DNA of 64,000 nucleotides from Bolinopsis microptera (GCF_026151205.1 NC_087076.1:10578902-10642901); one strand, 5' to 3'; counted from the first letter of the stretch, positions 34,001-49,000 are shown. A program made the numbers and translations. The notes: generated by a model not told the origin, from the letters alone.

Positions 34001-37000
34001 ACACCATATCTATTTCAAGTCAGCCCAGACATAATTATTGCCCCAAAAGCATGTTCCAGATTAGTCTTAATTGTATTCCTGAATCTCAACTACTCTGCTA
34101 CTTTTATATGTAGTTGTGTTCTGTTTTACAAATCATTTTAAAGTATCTTTCTTAGTAAAACAAGAAATGGTTTATTTCTAATTGTTTTCCTTTCTTGATC
34201 AAACAAATTGTTTAGGAGTAACACAATATGCAGGGACGGGCTGCTTTTTTGCAGTGTGTGAAGGCTGCTCAAACTAAAATGTGAGCAAACATTATTATAT
34301 GCTGCATAATTGTCCTACTTAAGGTCACGATCCAATAAAATCTTAGAGTATTAAACTAGTCTTTGAACAGTTAGAATAACTATTGATGTAAGCACAAGTA
34401 CCGATTATTGCCAAAAGATTTTTACTGCAGTATAAAATATAATAAGTAAACATCGTTGATAGCAATTTAAAGTTATAAAATGATTTGTGCATAATTTAAT
34501 TAGAATTTTTCTAAAGCATGTCACAACGATGTAGAAAATCGCAAACATATAATAGGAAACTAGAAAGAGTCAGAACCAATTTAATATCACGATTTGAAAT
34601 AGAAGAAAGGTCAGATTTTTATTCAAAGATACATGTTAAATTAGCTGCAGAACACTAAGTTTTCGTACTGAAAAAGATATTATTCCTAGCCAAGTCATTA
34701 TCAATCATGCATATGCACACAACTCAATTCTTAAAATTACAGGACAGTCCTCACAGCAACAGTCAAGACACACACAGTTGCCACCCAAACTGTCACAGCA
34801 CAATCCGTGTCAGTCACCACACAGGTCTCAGATGGAGAATCAGTACCACCAAATCCTGTGACCCTGATACCGCTGGTCCCCACACCTGCCAAGAAACGAA
34901 AGAGGCAAAGAAATGCAGAAAAAGAGAGGGAATACGCCAGGAAGAGCCGTGAAAAGGCTAATAAAGATCCTCTAAGAAAGGAATTGAGGCTTAAAAAAGA
35001 AAGAGAGAGTAAGCGAGCACAGCGCGCTGTGCTCGCTGTGGTCGCTTTGCGTGGTGTGCAGCAAGGAGATAAACTTCAAACATAAACCATGTTGTTTTAT
35101 TCTAATATACAGAACTAAAAAATGAATCTTTGTGTCAGTCGGTGTTTGTACAATAGTATATTGATTTAGCCCTTGTATTGTCAGTCCGTCAGTCGGACGA
35201 TTACCGACAGTCCATTACCGACCACCATTTTTTTATAAATTTTGAACAAAATTGTTTGTACACACATGCACATTTGATTTTTGTGTATGCTTCTTGGTGT
35301 TGTGTTGATGATTGTCCAAAACCAAATGTGTGGTTAGCTGTTTGTACAATAGTATATTGATTTAGCTCTTGTGTTGTCAGTCCGTCAGTCGGACGATTAC
35401 CGACAGTCCATTACCGACCACCATTTTTTTATAAATTTTGAACAAAATTGTTTGTACACACATGCACATTTGATTTTTGTGTATGCTTCTTGGTGTTGTG
35501 TTGATGATTGTCCAAAACCAAATGTGTGGTTAGCTGTTTGTACAATAGTATATTGATTTAGCCCTTGTATTGTCAGTCCGTCAGTCGGACGATTACCGAC
35601 AGTCCATTACCGACCACCATTTTTTTATAAATTTTGAACAAAATTGTTTGTACACACATGCACATTTGATTTTTGTGTATGCTTCTTGGTGTTGTGTTGA
35701 TGATTGTCCAAAACCAAATGTGTGGTTAGCTGTTTGTACAATAGTATATTGATTTAGCCCTTGTATTGTCAGTCCGTCAGTCGGACGATTACCGACAGTC
35801 CATTACCGACCACCATTTTTTTATAAATTTTGAACAAAATTGTTTGTACACACATGCACATTTGATTTTTGTGTATGCTTCTTGGTGTTGTGTTGATGAT
35901 TGTCCAAAACCAAATGTGTGGTTAGCTGTTTGTACAATAGTATATTGATTTAGCCCTTGTATTGTCAGTCCGTCAGTCGGACGATTACCGACAGTCCATT
36001 ACCGACCACCATTTTTTTATAAATTTTGAACAAAATTGTTTGTACACACATGCACATTTGATTTTTGTGTATGCTTCTTGGTGTTGTGTTGATGATTGTC
36101 CAAAACCAAATGTGTGGTTAGCTGTTTGTACAATAGTATATTGATTTAGCCCTTGTATTGTCAGTCCGTCAGTCGGACGATTACCGACAGTCCATTACCG
36201 ACCACCATTTTTTTATAAATTTTGAACAAAATTGTTTGTACACACATGCACATTTGATTTTTGTGTATGCTTCTTGGTGTTGTGTTGATGATTGTCCAAA
36301 ACCAAATGTGTGGTTAGCTGTTTGTACAATAGTATATTGATTTAGCTCTTGTGTTGTCAGTCCGTCAGTCGGACGATTACCGACAGTCCATTACCGACCA
36401 CCATTTTTTTATAAATTTTGAACAAAATTGTTTGTACACACATGCACATTTGATTTTTGTGTATGCTTCTTGGTGTTGTGTTGATGATTGTCCAAAACCA
36501 AATGTGTGGTTAGCTGTTTGTACAATAGTATATTGATTTAGCCCTTGTATTGTCAGTCCGTCAGTCGGACGATTACCGACAGTCCATTACCGACCACCAT
36601 TTTTTTATAAATTTTGAACAAAATTGTTTGTACACACATGCACATTTGATTTTTGTGTATGCTTCTTGGTGTTGTGTTGATGATTCAGATTGTCCAAAAC
36701 CAAATTCATTTCAAACTCATTTACACTCTCTTAGCTAGCATATCAATATTCATTCAAACTCATTCATTCAATATTCATTTCAAACTCATTTACACTCTCT
36801 TAGCTAGCATATCAATATGGTGCAGCAAAAGAAGAAGCAGCCAGGACAAGAACAGTTTTTCTTGGACTTAGCTGCCGTGTTGGGGTTAAACATAGGAGAT
36901 GTTTCACCCAAGAATGCTCTTGAGCAGTGTTCTAAATTATCACTTAATCGAGTTTCATACCGATTAGTTCTATCTTTGGGCAATTGTTGTACCATGCTTC

Positions 37001-40000
37001 CCAGAACCTGTATCTTACTCCAGTCACGTGACCTTATGTCACGTGGCTTCCCCTGCCGCCACAATTCTGTTTTCGTGCAAGCTATTTAGACTCGGGACCT
37101 GCAAGCCCGCTCCGTGGAAGGTGTTAAGTTTCTTGTGTACTTTAGTAATTTGATCTCGGTAGTGAGATCTCGGTAGTGAGAGCGGCAGGGGAGATTCGTG
37201 GAATTGGCCACGTAGTTTGTTGACTTTAGAGGAAGGGGGATTTTGATGACTATGGATTTATATTAGTCGGGAGTTCTTAAATTCACTCTCTGAATACGCG
37301 TCTATTCTTTGTCGGACTACTAATCTTAGAAGGAAAGTAAATCGTTACTGAGTTACTAAATCTGGAGGCCTCGTGCGTTTTAACCTGTTGTATTGCTTAA
37401 AGACTTTTGCAGTACATTTTACGCGTCCCATCAGTGTTTTATAAGCTTAATCGGAGCTTATTGTCAACAGAGATCGGATCGATTTCTGTCTACTAGTTTT
37501 GATATACATTGATCGGATCGATCAGTGTACTTAGTTGACGAATTTTTGTTGTTGTTTAATATAGTGTTGATCTACCATCATCATGTCACACCTCGATTTG
37601 AACCAGCTTAGGACAGACCTCAAGGCAACAAACGGCCAGATTGCGACAATGAAAGAAGAGTTACAGGAGGCGGAAGATAATCAAAAAGAAGAAATACAAC
37701 AACGGCTGGAGGAGGCAGAACAGAAGAAGATAGAGATTACTGGACAAGTAGTCCAGTTTTTGGAGTCTGAGGCTCCGGTAGAAGCCCCCAGCAGCAGTAC
37801 CGCTAACACAGCTCCTCTTAGCCAGATTACAACCAGCTCACAAGACATGCATGACCTGAATGACAAGGATACTGGCAACGTAACGATAGAAACCAGGGAT
37901 TCTGGTTTCACATCGGCACCTCATACCCTAAGAGAAGGGAATGCAAATATGCGGGTCCAGCAACCGAAAGAGTACAAAAAGGGGGACGATTTCACTACCT
38001 TTAGCTACAGGTATAAGATCTTTGTGGCTACTGCCAGGGTACCGAAATACATGCTAGCAAACATGCTTCTTAACAACGTGGACAACGACACTCTACAGAA
38101 ACTTGCTCCAGTAGTCGAAAAACTCACGGTTGGTGAGAGACAAGACTTAACAACCCTGCTAGCCAAGTGTCATGAACAACTTTACCCCCAGTCAGAAGTC
38201 AGAGCACTTCGCCAGCAACTAACCGCAGGTTGCACTAAACAGGAGGATGAGGAGGATGTTGACACATTTGCTTGTAGACTGAGGAGTATCGCCAACAGAG
38301 CAGCGTATAACAACATCAGTGAGCGATCAGAAGCCTGCTTAAATGCCTTCCTACATGGGGTAAACGATGAGCTTTATGACAAGATACTAGCCACTCCAGG
38401 AGCTGAGCACGATTTTGAGGTCGCTGTGTCAGCTGGTAGGAAGTTCGAAAAGATGAAAAGAACTAGGACTCCCACAGCACAGATAGAGAACCAGTTGGCT
38501 GTCTTCAGGATCAACAACAGCTCACAGCGGGAGGGTGGTGAGAACGGTCATGCACAGTCACGGGGATCACGTGACTATGGCTCGAATTATCGTAACAACC
38601 AGGGTGCTTATGCGGGAACGGATAGTTACAACAGGACGGATCGTCCGACTAGACAGAGGACAGAGACCAGGACCTGCTTTAAGTGTCGACAAGTGGGCCA
38701 CATTGCTAGGAACTGTAACGCCAAACGAGACCATTTAAACTAGATAGGGGCCGGAACGACAGCCGGCCCGGGACAGTGCGAACTATTGGCTGTGATGTGG
38801 TGGTGAGAGGCCTTGCAGAGGGTCATGAAGTTAACTGTCTGGTAGACACAGGTAGCCACGTAACGCTTGTCAATGCATCGTTGTTAGGGCAGATCGGTAT
38901 AAATGAGGTGGAACGGACAAAATATGTCCTATCCTCGTTTACCGAGAATAAGATTGACACACTAGGTGAGGTAAAACTCAGATTAAGGGTGGCCGGCACT
39001 GATACTTATCACCGCTGCATCGTGGTGAAGGATAGCATGGAGTGCGACATACTCCTTGGTATGGATTTCATTAGAACACAGGGACTCTGTGTCAATGGTA
39101 AAGATAGTGTGCTATCTTCCAGAAGTGGGTATGCTAAGTTCCTACCTGCACCTACTCGTGTCATTAGAAGGATTAAGATTCGTTCCTCAACTACGGTCAC
39201 CTTACCAGCTAACTCTGTTACTTTTGTCAAGGGTAAACTGTCAGATCCACGGAAGGAATATGGAAATGTGGTTTACAGTGGTCATTTGGAGCCTTACACA
39301 AACCTCTGTGCGAGCGGATTGTTCGCAGCGGAAGCCCTTACTCACAGTGAGGAAGGGGAGGTTCCAGTCAGAGTTTTAAACACGAGTGATAAACCTGTCG
39401 TCTTGCACAAGCGAAAGTTACTAGGTTTCCTCAACCCGCCACCGCAAACAAAAAAGCTTGTTAACGTGAAAGAAGTACACATCGCAGCTGAATCCCCTGT
39501 TAATCCTAGATTAGACGAAAGTCACGGAAAACACGGTCCAGAGGATGACTGGACCAAAACGCGTTTATTCGAAGAACTCCGCTTACCTGAATTGGAGCTA
39601 ACAGGGCAGGAGAGCCGCCTGAAAGACATTATTTGGAGGTATAGGGAAGTATTCTCCAAACATGAGTTTGATTTGGGCACTTGCAATTTCTTCACCGCGT
39701 CAATAAAGCTCAAGCCTGACGCAGAACCACAGTACGTATGTCCTATACCCACTCCGTACAAGCAGAGGGATGCTCTACAAAAACATTTAGACGGAATGCT
39801 TGACAATGGCATCATTAGCGAGGTTACAGGGCAGGCTAGTCCTTGGAATTCCAGAGTCTTCCTCGTTGCTAAGCATCATCAACCCGGACAGTTTCGTTTT
39901 GTGGCTGACTTCCGTGCATTGAACAGTCAGTGCCTCCCGGACACATACATGTTGCCACGAATAAATACTGTGACCGACCAGATGGCAGGAGCCAAGTGGT

Positions 40001-43000
40001 TTTCAACCTTCGACCTCAGTAAAAGCTTCTACCAGGTGGGGTATGATGAGGAATCTGTCAATTTGACCGCATTTACGGCCAATCACCGACGCTACGTGTT
40101 CCACAGAATGGTAATGGGCCATGTTTCATCCAGCTCACAGTTCGCCCGCATGATTGACCAGCTCTTGGCCAACATTCCTTTAGACCAGTTGGCGTATTTC
40201 TTAGATGACCTTATGCTAGCATCTGCTGATAGGGAAAACTCATTTGGACAGGCTAGAAGTGTTACTCGAGCGTCTGGCGAGAGCTAATTTGAAGTTGATG
40301 CCTGCTAAATGCAAACTCCTAAGAAGAAAGGTCGAGTTCGTGGGATGGACAATCTCTGATAAAGGAGTGAGCATTAACGACGAGAGAGTGAAAGCAGTGA
40401 AGGATCTTCCTGCGCCCAGAAACTTCAAGGAAACACAAAAGGTAATGGGTTTCCTCAGCTACCACCGTAGATTCGTAAAGGGTTTCGCAGGATTAGCCAA
40501 ACCGATTTACGAGCTCCTCGACAAGGACAAGAAGTTCCTCTGGATTAGAGAATGTCAGACAGGTTTTGAAGAAATAAAACGTCGCATTTCGGAGGGAATA
40601 AATCTGACATTACCTCGAGTGGATGACCCGGACCAGAGTTACGTGGTAACTATAGACGCTTCTGAACATGGATATGGAGCGGAGCTAGCTCAAGGACAGG
40701 ATGGTGAGCTAAAGACTATCGCATTTTTCTCCAAACGAGTCCCTAAACACAAGCGGAGGTGGAGTCAAAGCAAGCTTGAGTTTGAATGCCTGGTGGAAAC
40801 CTTACAGCACTTCGAACTGTATTTGAAAGGCACAAGTTTCCTAGTTAGGACGGATTGTCTTAGCTTGTTGTCACTTGAAAAACTATTCGCCAAGGCAAAC
40901 TCTACGATGATCAGACGATTAAACAAGCTGGCGAGTTTCAGGTTTCATCTTGAGCACCTCAAAGGAACAGAGAACGAAGTTGCGGATTTTCTCTCGAGGT
41001 ACTTATTCAAGGCAAGGGTTGAGGAGAAAAGCACTCAGACCAATCCCCCAGCCTCCAAGGATTTTGGAGAGCAGAAGGTATCAGTAAAGGCGATATCGGT
41101 CAACGAGAGTGAGGTGCTACTAGATAACTCAACACAGGGTGGTGGCAACAATGAGTTCGACAAGGATATTGTCGAAGACAATCAGAAGGACGACGTGCTC
41201 ATCGATGAATACATGCTGACTGCAAATTGGGTACCTCATGACCCTCTAGATTTGACCAAGGTTAAAGTCAAGGAAGCCTGTGTATGTGATACAGATGTGC
41301 TGGATGAACACAAGGAGAAAAGGTAGAGGTAAAGGTATCACGCATAGAAGGTTCGCCCTCAATCACTCAACAATTAGAACTTGGTGAGATCCTGGATAAG
41401 GACAAGCTGTTAACGGAGCAGAGCAAGGATCCTGTTCTGAGGGAAGTCAGGAAATGGTTGGAGTCTGGCAAGCCGGATCGGCTTCAAAGACTGAGACTAA
41501 CACGTGATCTCTTGACGTATTGGAAACAACTGAATCTAATCGTGGTGCGAGACGGACTGCTTTGCAAGAAATGGATACTTCACAACAAGAGCAGTAAGGA
41601 GATAGAGATCCAGCGGTACTTGGTTCTGGTACCAGAACCATTGAAGGAGCTAGTGCTGGATCAGCACCACGCTTCACTACTCACCATGCATCCAGGAGCA
41701 GATGAGACTTACAACCAAATACTCCGCAGATACTACTGGCCTCAACTCAGAGAGGAAGTCGATCTCTACGTTAAGTCATGTGTCACTTGTGGCAGTTGTA
41801 AACAGCCTAGAGCGTATCTCAAAGCACCGCTACGACATGTGATTACATACGACTTTGGGGATGCCATTTCAATAGATCACATCGTTCCTGAAAAGGAGGG
41901 TACCACAAAGCGGGGATTCCGCTATATACTGAGTATCACGGACGTTTTCACTGGTTTTGTAGTCGCTCTTCCCTGCAAAACTCGGAAAAGCGAAGAAACC
42001 ATTAGACTGATACAGCACGGATGGTGCTTGAAGTACGGTTACCCTCGTGAAATTTTAGCTGATAATGACACCTCGTTTACGGCCGAAGTTTTTAACGAGG
42101 TTTGTCGTTATTTTAAGATAAGGATAACTCACGGTACTCCTTACAAATGCTCAAGTACCAGTAAGGCCGAACGTTCCAACAAGCGAATCAATCAGGCATT
42201 AAGAGTAACATTAACAGACAAGCAAATCCGTGACTGGGATTTATACCTAAACTATGTTACCTTCGCACTCAACTCATTACGTTCCAGGCATACGGGGTTC
42301 TCGGCGAACTTTATGTTATTTGGAAGAAACCTCAACACACCTCTGGACCTGGAACTGAACGGGGATCCCGTTCAACTTGACAGTTCAGTAAAAAAGGGCA
42401 CAACCGCCTACCAGTTGTATCGTACTATCAGGGATATCTGTGTCAAAGCCAGACGTCATGCTGCTCTGGACTTCGGGTACGCAGATAATTCCTACAACAA
42501 GAACCTACAAGGACCGTACTTCCAACCAGGTGACTGGGTTTACACTCTCATCCAATGTCCAAGCCACAAATTTTCCAAGAGATGGCAGGGGCCATACCAG
42601 GTTACTAAGCGTATTGACGATCACCTCTATGTAGTTGACCTCGGATCGAGGGATAAATTGATGAACATCAGCAAATTAAAGAGGTACGTAACAAGCAAAC
42701 ACTCACCTTCACATCTCAACGTTGGTGCCGCAGAGTATAAGCCAGCCGAGGGCGTGGATAACGCCGAGAAGATTGGAAATGAGGGTGCACAGTCTACAGT
42801 ACAGATGGACAGGGATGGTATGGAGCTGGAGGTGCTGGCAGAACCAGACAACAGAGGACACACAGGTTCCGTCACGCTAACTGGATTAGAAACACCAGCC
42901 GATCAAACAGTCAGGGAGACTGTTATACAGCCCAACCTCCAGCCAGTTCCGCAGTCACGAATGCAAGGTGTCACGACAGAGCAGGATTTCTCTGGGAACC

Positions 43001-46000
43001 GAGGGGACCAGGAATTCGAGATAGTTACTCCGCCAATGGTGGATCCTGCAGACGCAGCACCCGCTCCTCCACGAAGGAACCCTGCCAGAGCCAGGATTCC
43101 TCCGAAGTTCCTTCAACTTTTCAGGGGTACCAAGAGCTACACTTAGTCTTGGGTATCTAGTCGACCTTGCGCCGAGGAAGCACGTCGTTAAACTGCAAGC
43201 CTCGGCAGGTGCAATCTTTGCGCCATGATAGTGTGACGACGACAGGACGGTACAGGTCACAGCACACTTCGTCCAGGGACACCCACTGTTGGTGTTTAGG
43301 AGGTGTATTGAGCACACACGAAACTCAATACTTATCGATTACTGCGGATTGCAGTTATGACTTAGCATGGGACACATGCTCACGGATAAGCTGCAGGTAT
43401 GATTGTAGTTTACTCTGAGGAATGACTAGCGATGACACTGTTAGTTTACCTACCGGCTAAATTGATTGTGGATACACACGAACGATCAATTTTTGCAGTA
43501 TTACGGCACTTGTTATACTGGTAGCTAGCTCAGGTGCAGAGAATATCTGACCTGAGACGATGATCTAAGGATTTTTGATCGATTAAGACAGATTTTGAAG
43601 AAATAACATATCAAAGTAATACTAAAACGCTTTACACTTGTTAACTGGATATAATACACATTTCAGGTGCACTGGCTCGGTACTAGTTCCGGCAAAACAC
43701 TATTTCACATGCAATACTACCTTAAGGGTTAAAGAGTCACTGTTAATGATAACTGGGACACGGATCGTGTCTACACTACAAACGGAGGGAGGTCTTAAGG
43801 TGATAGGCTGACCAAGACATCCGGTTGCCAAGGATCAGCCGCTTCCAGAGCTCGTCACGCTGTTCCCAGGAACCAGGTCGCTTTCTCACAACTTCCAGAG
43901 ACGTACGCCACACTGTGAAACGTTTGTTCACTGCAAAACGTACCAACTCCAGATCCTCTTTCGTCATTTCGTCCTTCAGCCCGGCTACCACCAACTTCTT
44001 CACTTGATTCCCCAACGACTGGATCGACTGAACGTGGTGTTGGATCATCTCGTCGTAGCTCTTGCGATCAGTACAGTCCTTGGCTTTGGAAGTCATGCGT
44101 GTGTTCAGGAGGTTGATCCGCTGTTGTATCGTGGATTCTAGGCTCAGGAGCAGTGACGGAGACACCATCGGATGGTTCTTGTTGTAGCTGTAATCCTGGA
44201 CGGGTTTTTGGATGAGGGTCAGCGCTGCTATCACTTCTGGACTGGGAGTCAAATCGGTCGAGAAAGTCCTCGTCAGTGTCTGTTCTGAAGGTTCCAACTC
44301 TGTGCGGTCGAAGGATAGCGATACACATTCCTTATCCATGCTGTTTTGGGGTGTGAATCTTTACAACATTCGTAGCGATAAAGATCTAAAAAGCAGAAAG
44401 CGAGGTGTCCCATGTTTTCTCTACGGCCTTTATACTACTTGCGATCACTCTGTATCAGTACTGGGAGTACATGACGATACGGCATCGTTAGATCCAGTTA
44501 GGGTGGGATCACCTAATCAAGGTCTTAACTCGCGTCACAGATCTCATCATAAGATCCTTGAACTTGGGAGCGGTACTCGAATTGATGATACCGGACACGT
44601 AGCACTTGTCGCTACAATACTACTGATTAAGACTTTCGTCACCGGGTGGTGATTAGACGGTAGCTGTCTCACTGACAGTCTGAAGTCAATCACGGAGATT
44701 GTTCCTTGAGAGATGGACACGTTGAGACGTCTATGAGTTTTGCAGAAACTCAGTGTTTGGAGGAGGAGATTGGACGTGGACTACAACTGACGAGATTCAG
44801 CTACACCTACGATACTACATGTGGTTTTTGTTTTTATCAATGTATAAGATGAATCAATTTTTTACTTGCAGACTATTTTTGGGAACTGTATTTTAGACTT
44901 ACTGAGAACAGTCTTAGATTTTAATTTTGTCGTTCTTAGATTGACTTGTAGGCTGTAATAATTTTCGTTATATATTTGTCGGCACTTAAATTATTCCAGA
45001 CTTTTAGGGGGTGGGATGTTGTACCATGCTTCCCAGAACCTGTATCTTACTCCAGTCACGTGACCTTATGTCACGTGGCTTCCCCTGCCGCCACAATTCT
45101 GTTTTCGTGCAAGCTATTTAGACTCGGGACCTGCAAGCCCGCTCCGTGGAAGGTGTTAAGTTTCTTGTGTACTTTAGTAATTTGATCTCGGTAGTGAGAT
45201 CTCGGTAGTGAGAGCGGCAGGGGAGATTCGTGGAATTTGCCACGTAGTTTGTTGACTTTAGAGGAAGGGGGATTTTGATTACTATGGATTTATATTTGTT
45301 CGGGGGTTCTGAAATTCACTCTTTGAATACGCGTCTATTCTTTGTCGGACTACTAATCTTAGAAGGAAAGTAAACCATATACTGAGTTACTAAACAATCT
45401 TCGGATTGCTCCAGCCACGAAGGCATCATTGTTGTTTGCCTTGCTTAAAAATACACCATCATGTAATATCTCTCAGGTGGCAAACGAAATATTCAAGAGA
45501 GTCAAGAGGCACAACTCCCGCAACCAAGTAGCAGTTCGGAATTCCAAAAGTGATAACCCGACGGCGGATAGAAAGAACTTCTTAGACTCTCCTCTGGCTG
45601 ATGACCTAGTATCGAGGTCTTCTTCAGTTCCAACTCCAGTTACAGCTACAGCTCCAGCTTCAGCTCCAGCTTCAGCTGCAGCTACAGCTCCAGCTCCAGT
45701 TCCAGCTTCAATTCCGGCTGAACGCACTCTGAGTCTGAGACCAAGGCCGAAGCAGACGTCCATCATCCACTGCCAATCATGCCGACCCAGAGTAGTATAT
45801 AGGTACCGCTTCATGAAATCAAACAACTGCACTAATTCCAAGTCAATAAAGCAGAATATTTACAGGCAATCACAAAAAACATTAAAGCAGGTTACACGCG
45901 GGTGTAACGTTCACTTTATCCGAAGGGAAAAATAATACTTTACGTAACGCGCGATTTACGTCTTGGTAGCTAAATTATTCAAGTGCTATTTGTCAGAGCG

Positions 46001-49000
46001 ACACAAATGCGCGAGCGCTTGCGCGGCTCACCTATCCAACACTCTTGTTTACATCGTATCAGGCAATGGTTCAGTTTAATTATGGTAAGGGCACAGCCTG
46101 TCAAAAACCCTTTTCGCATGATCCGTCGACACCGCCTGAAGGTGAATGCATAATAACGGATCATGAACGTACGGAATCAAACGTTAATAAGCTTGCAGCT
46201 TCCGATGAAAATGTATTCAACTTTGTGTCATGCTTGAATTGGTTTTGGACCTCTTCAATGCTTTTAATTTATTTATTATTGTTATTTGGTATTATGAGCT
46301 GATATGTATATATACATACGGTATTTAAAATTAAGCGTATAGCGAGCATATTTAACAATTTTTAAGCAATAATGTATTGCGAGCAGCTGTAACTTAAATA
46401 TCGCATAAAAATCATATAATTATAACACAAAACTAAAATTTTATTGGAATCTAGGTTAAAATAAGATAAAATTAATATCAGCCCCTTCGCCACTCTCAGC
46501 AGTCAACCAGGGCTCATAAAAGCTTAACAGCGCCTGGGTCCGTTCACCAACTGTGCTAATGTGAGTGGCGGTGTGGTAAAACCCATTTTAACAGCGTGAA
46601 TATTTATCAAATATAAGCGCGCTAGCTGCTAGCATACTTGTATCATTTAATTTTTAATCAAATTTATTCGGATATATATTTATTGATTATGTATTGAATT
46701 GGTGATAAATAATAAAATTGTCTTTTCTCAAAAAAAAAAAATTGTCTTTTCTCAATCCAAGAAGATGAAGGCCCTTCAGACGACCATTAAAGATCAGTCT
46801 TTAGAGATCGACCGACTCCAGGTAGAAATAGTAAAACCAAGTGATTTCTTGTTACTTATATTTACTTGCTTGCAAAAATAACTTTAACTAAAATTCAAGT
46901 ATGGAAAATGTGTGCTTGTTTTTAAACTTGTCTTTATACATGGTTACAATTCAGGCTCAGTTGAACTCGTGGAAGGCACAGGCTGAAAGCACCGCTGCAT
47001 CTCTCTCCGCACTGAAGAAGAGCTATGCTGACCTTGAGGAGGACTGGAAAGCTGGTGAGGAAGAGCTAAGTCTGTTGCAAGACCTGGAAGAAGACGAACT
47101 TGAGGAGTTCCTAGACAACACTTCCAAACCTTCGGCAGCAAACAAAGTTGTTGTTCCCGAGGTTAGAATTTACTATGTGCATACTTCAAAATTAAGGGGG
47201 CCAGGTGCTGTATTGAATGAGTTTTTTGGCAGTGTAATAACCTTAGAATTGAGATAGTGATCCAATAAGGCTTTGTACTCGTTGGTGAGAAAATTTATTG
47301 TGTAAGTGGGCAGGACAGGATTGTTACAACTTATTTATCAGTATCACTAAATCCATCAGATCCCTGTCCGGGAATCACTGAAGAAGATAAGTCCCCGCCT
47401 GAACGCCGTCTTCGCTAAGCTGAGGAATGTCCACAAACTCTCGCAGAGTGGCTGCATAGAGGTGTTTGTGTGCGTAGCAAATGGATTTTTTAATCAACAC
47501 TACAAACTTGGTAAGAATGCATTTCATAGCAACTTTAGACAATATTTTTATTTCTGATACCAAGTCATGCACATTACATTTACATCAACTATGTTCCAAT
47601 TTGTTTTTATTCAGTATGATATTCCTAGGGCAATCAACTACTAAGACTAGAAGGAACAGAGACATTATCCCGAATTGCCGTGCCCGCAGTGACACATCTT
47701 CAGGACCAACACCTGCACCCCCTGCAAAGAAGTCAAAAATTTCAGTAGACAGCAACACAGTGCCTTCCAAGACCTGGGTCGTACAGCAACAGAAAAATGT
47801 CCACTATCCCCTAGCTCAGCTCTCAATTGCTAAAGCAGTAAGTGTAACTAATAATGTTGATATTGTGAAACCATTGTAGTGAAATTGTTTTGCTCGTTCA
47901 TATAACTATAAGTGAACCGAATGATTATAATCTAGTATGTACTTTTATTTATCCCCGACGTATGAATAGTGAATTTATTCTCAACTTTCAGACCAAGGAA
48001 TCAACTCACGCCACTGCTGAGTTTGATGGGTTCTCTAGCCGCAGACAGAAGGGGACCTGCGCTGGCGTCATGGTTTTAAACAAGGACGGTGACAAGACTA
48101 GCTATTTCCCAATAGCTTGTGAGACTTCGTCAGGCTCGACTGTTGAGGCATCCGCAGAGTGGCTCAAGACCAAGTTAACGTACATGGCCACCATCTCAGC
48201 TGAGGGAACATCCACGGAGGAACTGTTGGCTAGTGTTAAAGAACTAACGGAGAAGGTTCAGTTCTTCATCACTGATGACGGTTAGTAAAACTTTTACTAA
48301 AACTACAAAAAAAGGTTACTTTCCTTAAAATACCAAATTTCAGTTGCAATAATAGCATTATATTTAAAATTAATACATGTCTTCGTAACCAATCACTACA
48401 GCCTACCTAATGCAAATGCAATGGTTATAATTTAATGTGCTTTCATAATTTCCTACAATTCACTTTTCACTGTATTTTATTTATATGCTATATCTCTATG
48501 TCCTGCCTAGCAGATTGAAGCTTCTTAAAAAATGTTTTCTTATATTGTATTGTTGTGTTAACTTGATTCTAATTCTAAATCTAATAATTATTTAGCGTCT
48601 AACATGAGAGGAGCAGTAGCGAGCATAGGGGAGTGGAAGAAGGAAATGGGAGTTGTTGTTGAAACACTATGGGGCCACTGCAATGCCCACATAGAACCAG
48701 CTCTGGCATCCTCGCTCACCAAGGTGCTTTTGGAGTTCGAAGAAGTTATAGGTAAACACAATAACCAATTTTTATGTGTTCACTGTTATCCTATACATAT
48801 AGTATAGCCATTCACACATGAATATATTACTGTTGATTGTTAGCAGTGACAGTTTGACCAATCATGATAACCAGTTTTGGGCACTGTGTAAAATACCCGC
48901 AATTATAGAGGTTCGCAAGTTCGTTGTAGAAAGCTACAATTCCTCGTTCTTTGGGACAAATAAGTCCTGCTCAATCACCATGGTGTACGCACTCATGAAC

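Larger units (their letters stand above)
36985..45394 (+). mobile_element. Ty3/gypsy LTR retrotransposon, 8.4 kb, near-complete
   Basis: It has LTRs at both ends, a 4-bp target duplication CAAT (36981-36984 and 45395-45398), gag, then pol in the order protease, reverse transcriptase, RNase H, integrase. Protease and RT before integrase defines Ty3/gypsy. A TGG-starting primer-binding site candidate lies at 37363, two bases after the 5' LTR. Two one-base frameshifts in pol make this copy non-autonomous. No chromodomain and no envelope gene are seen; the extra space before the 3' LTR instead holds an antisense ORF. It sits inside a protein-coding exon on the same strand as that gene. Confidence 0.95.

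Noticed and set aside
35178-36738. Repeated 60-codon plus-strand frame in each 196-bp unit
   Set aside because: It opens with TTG, the period is not a multiple of three, and no start context or splice sites are present. A by-product of the satellite.
36985-45394. Endogenous retrovirus with env
   Set aside because: No signal peptide, membrane anchor or sense-strand frame lies between integrase and the 3' LTR; only an antisense ORF is present.
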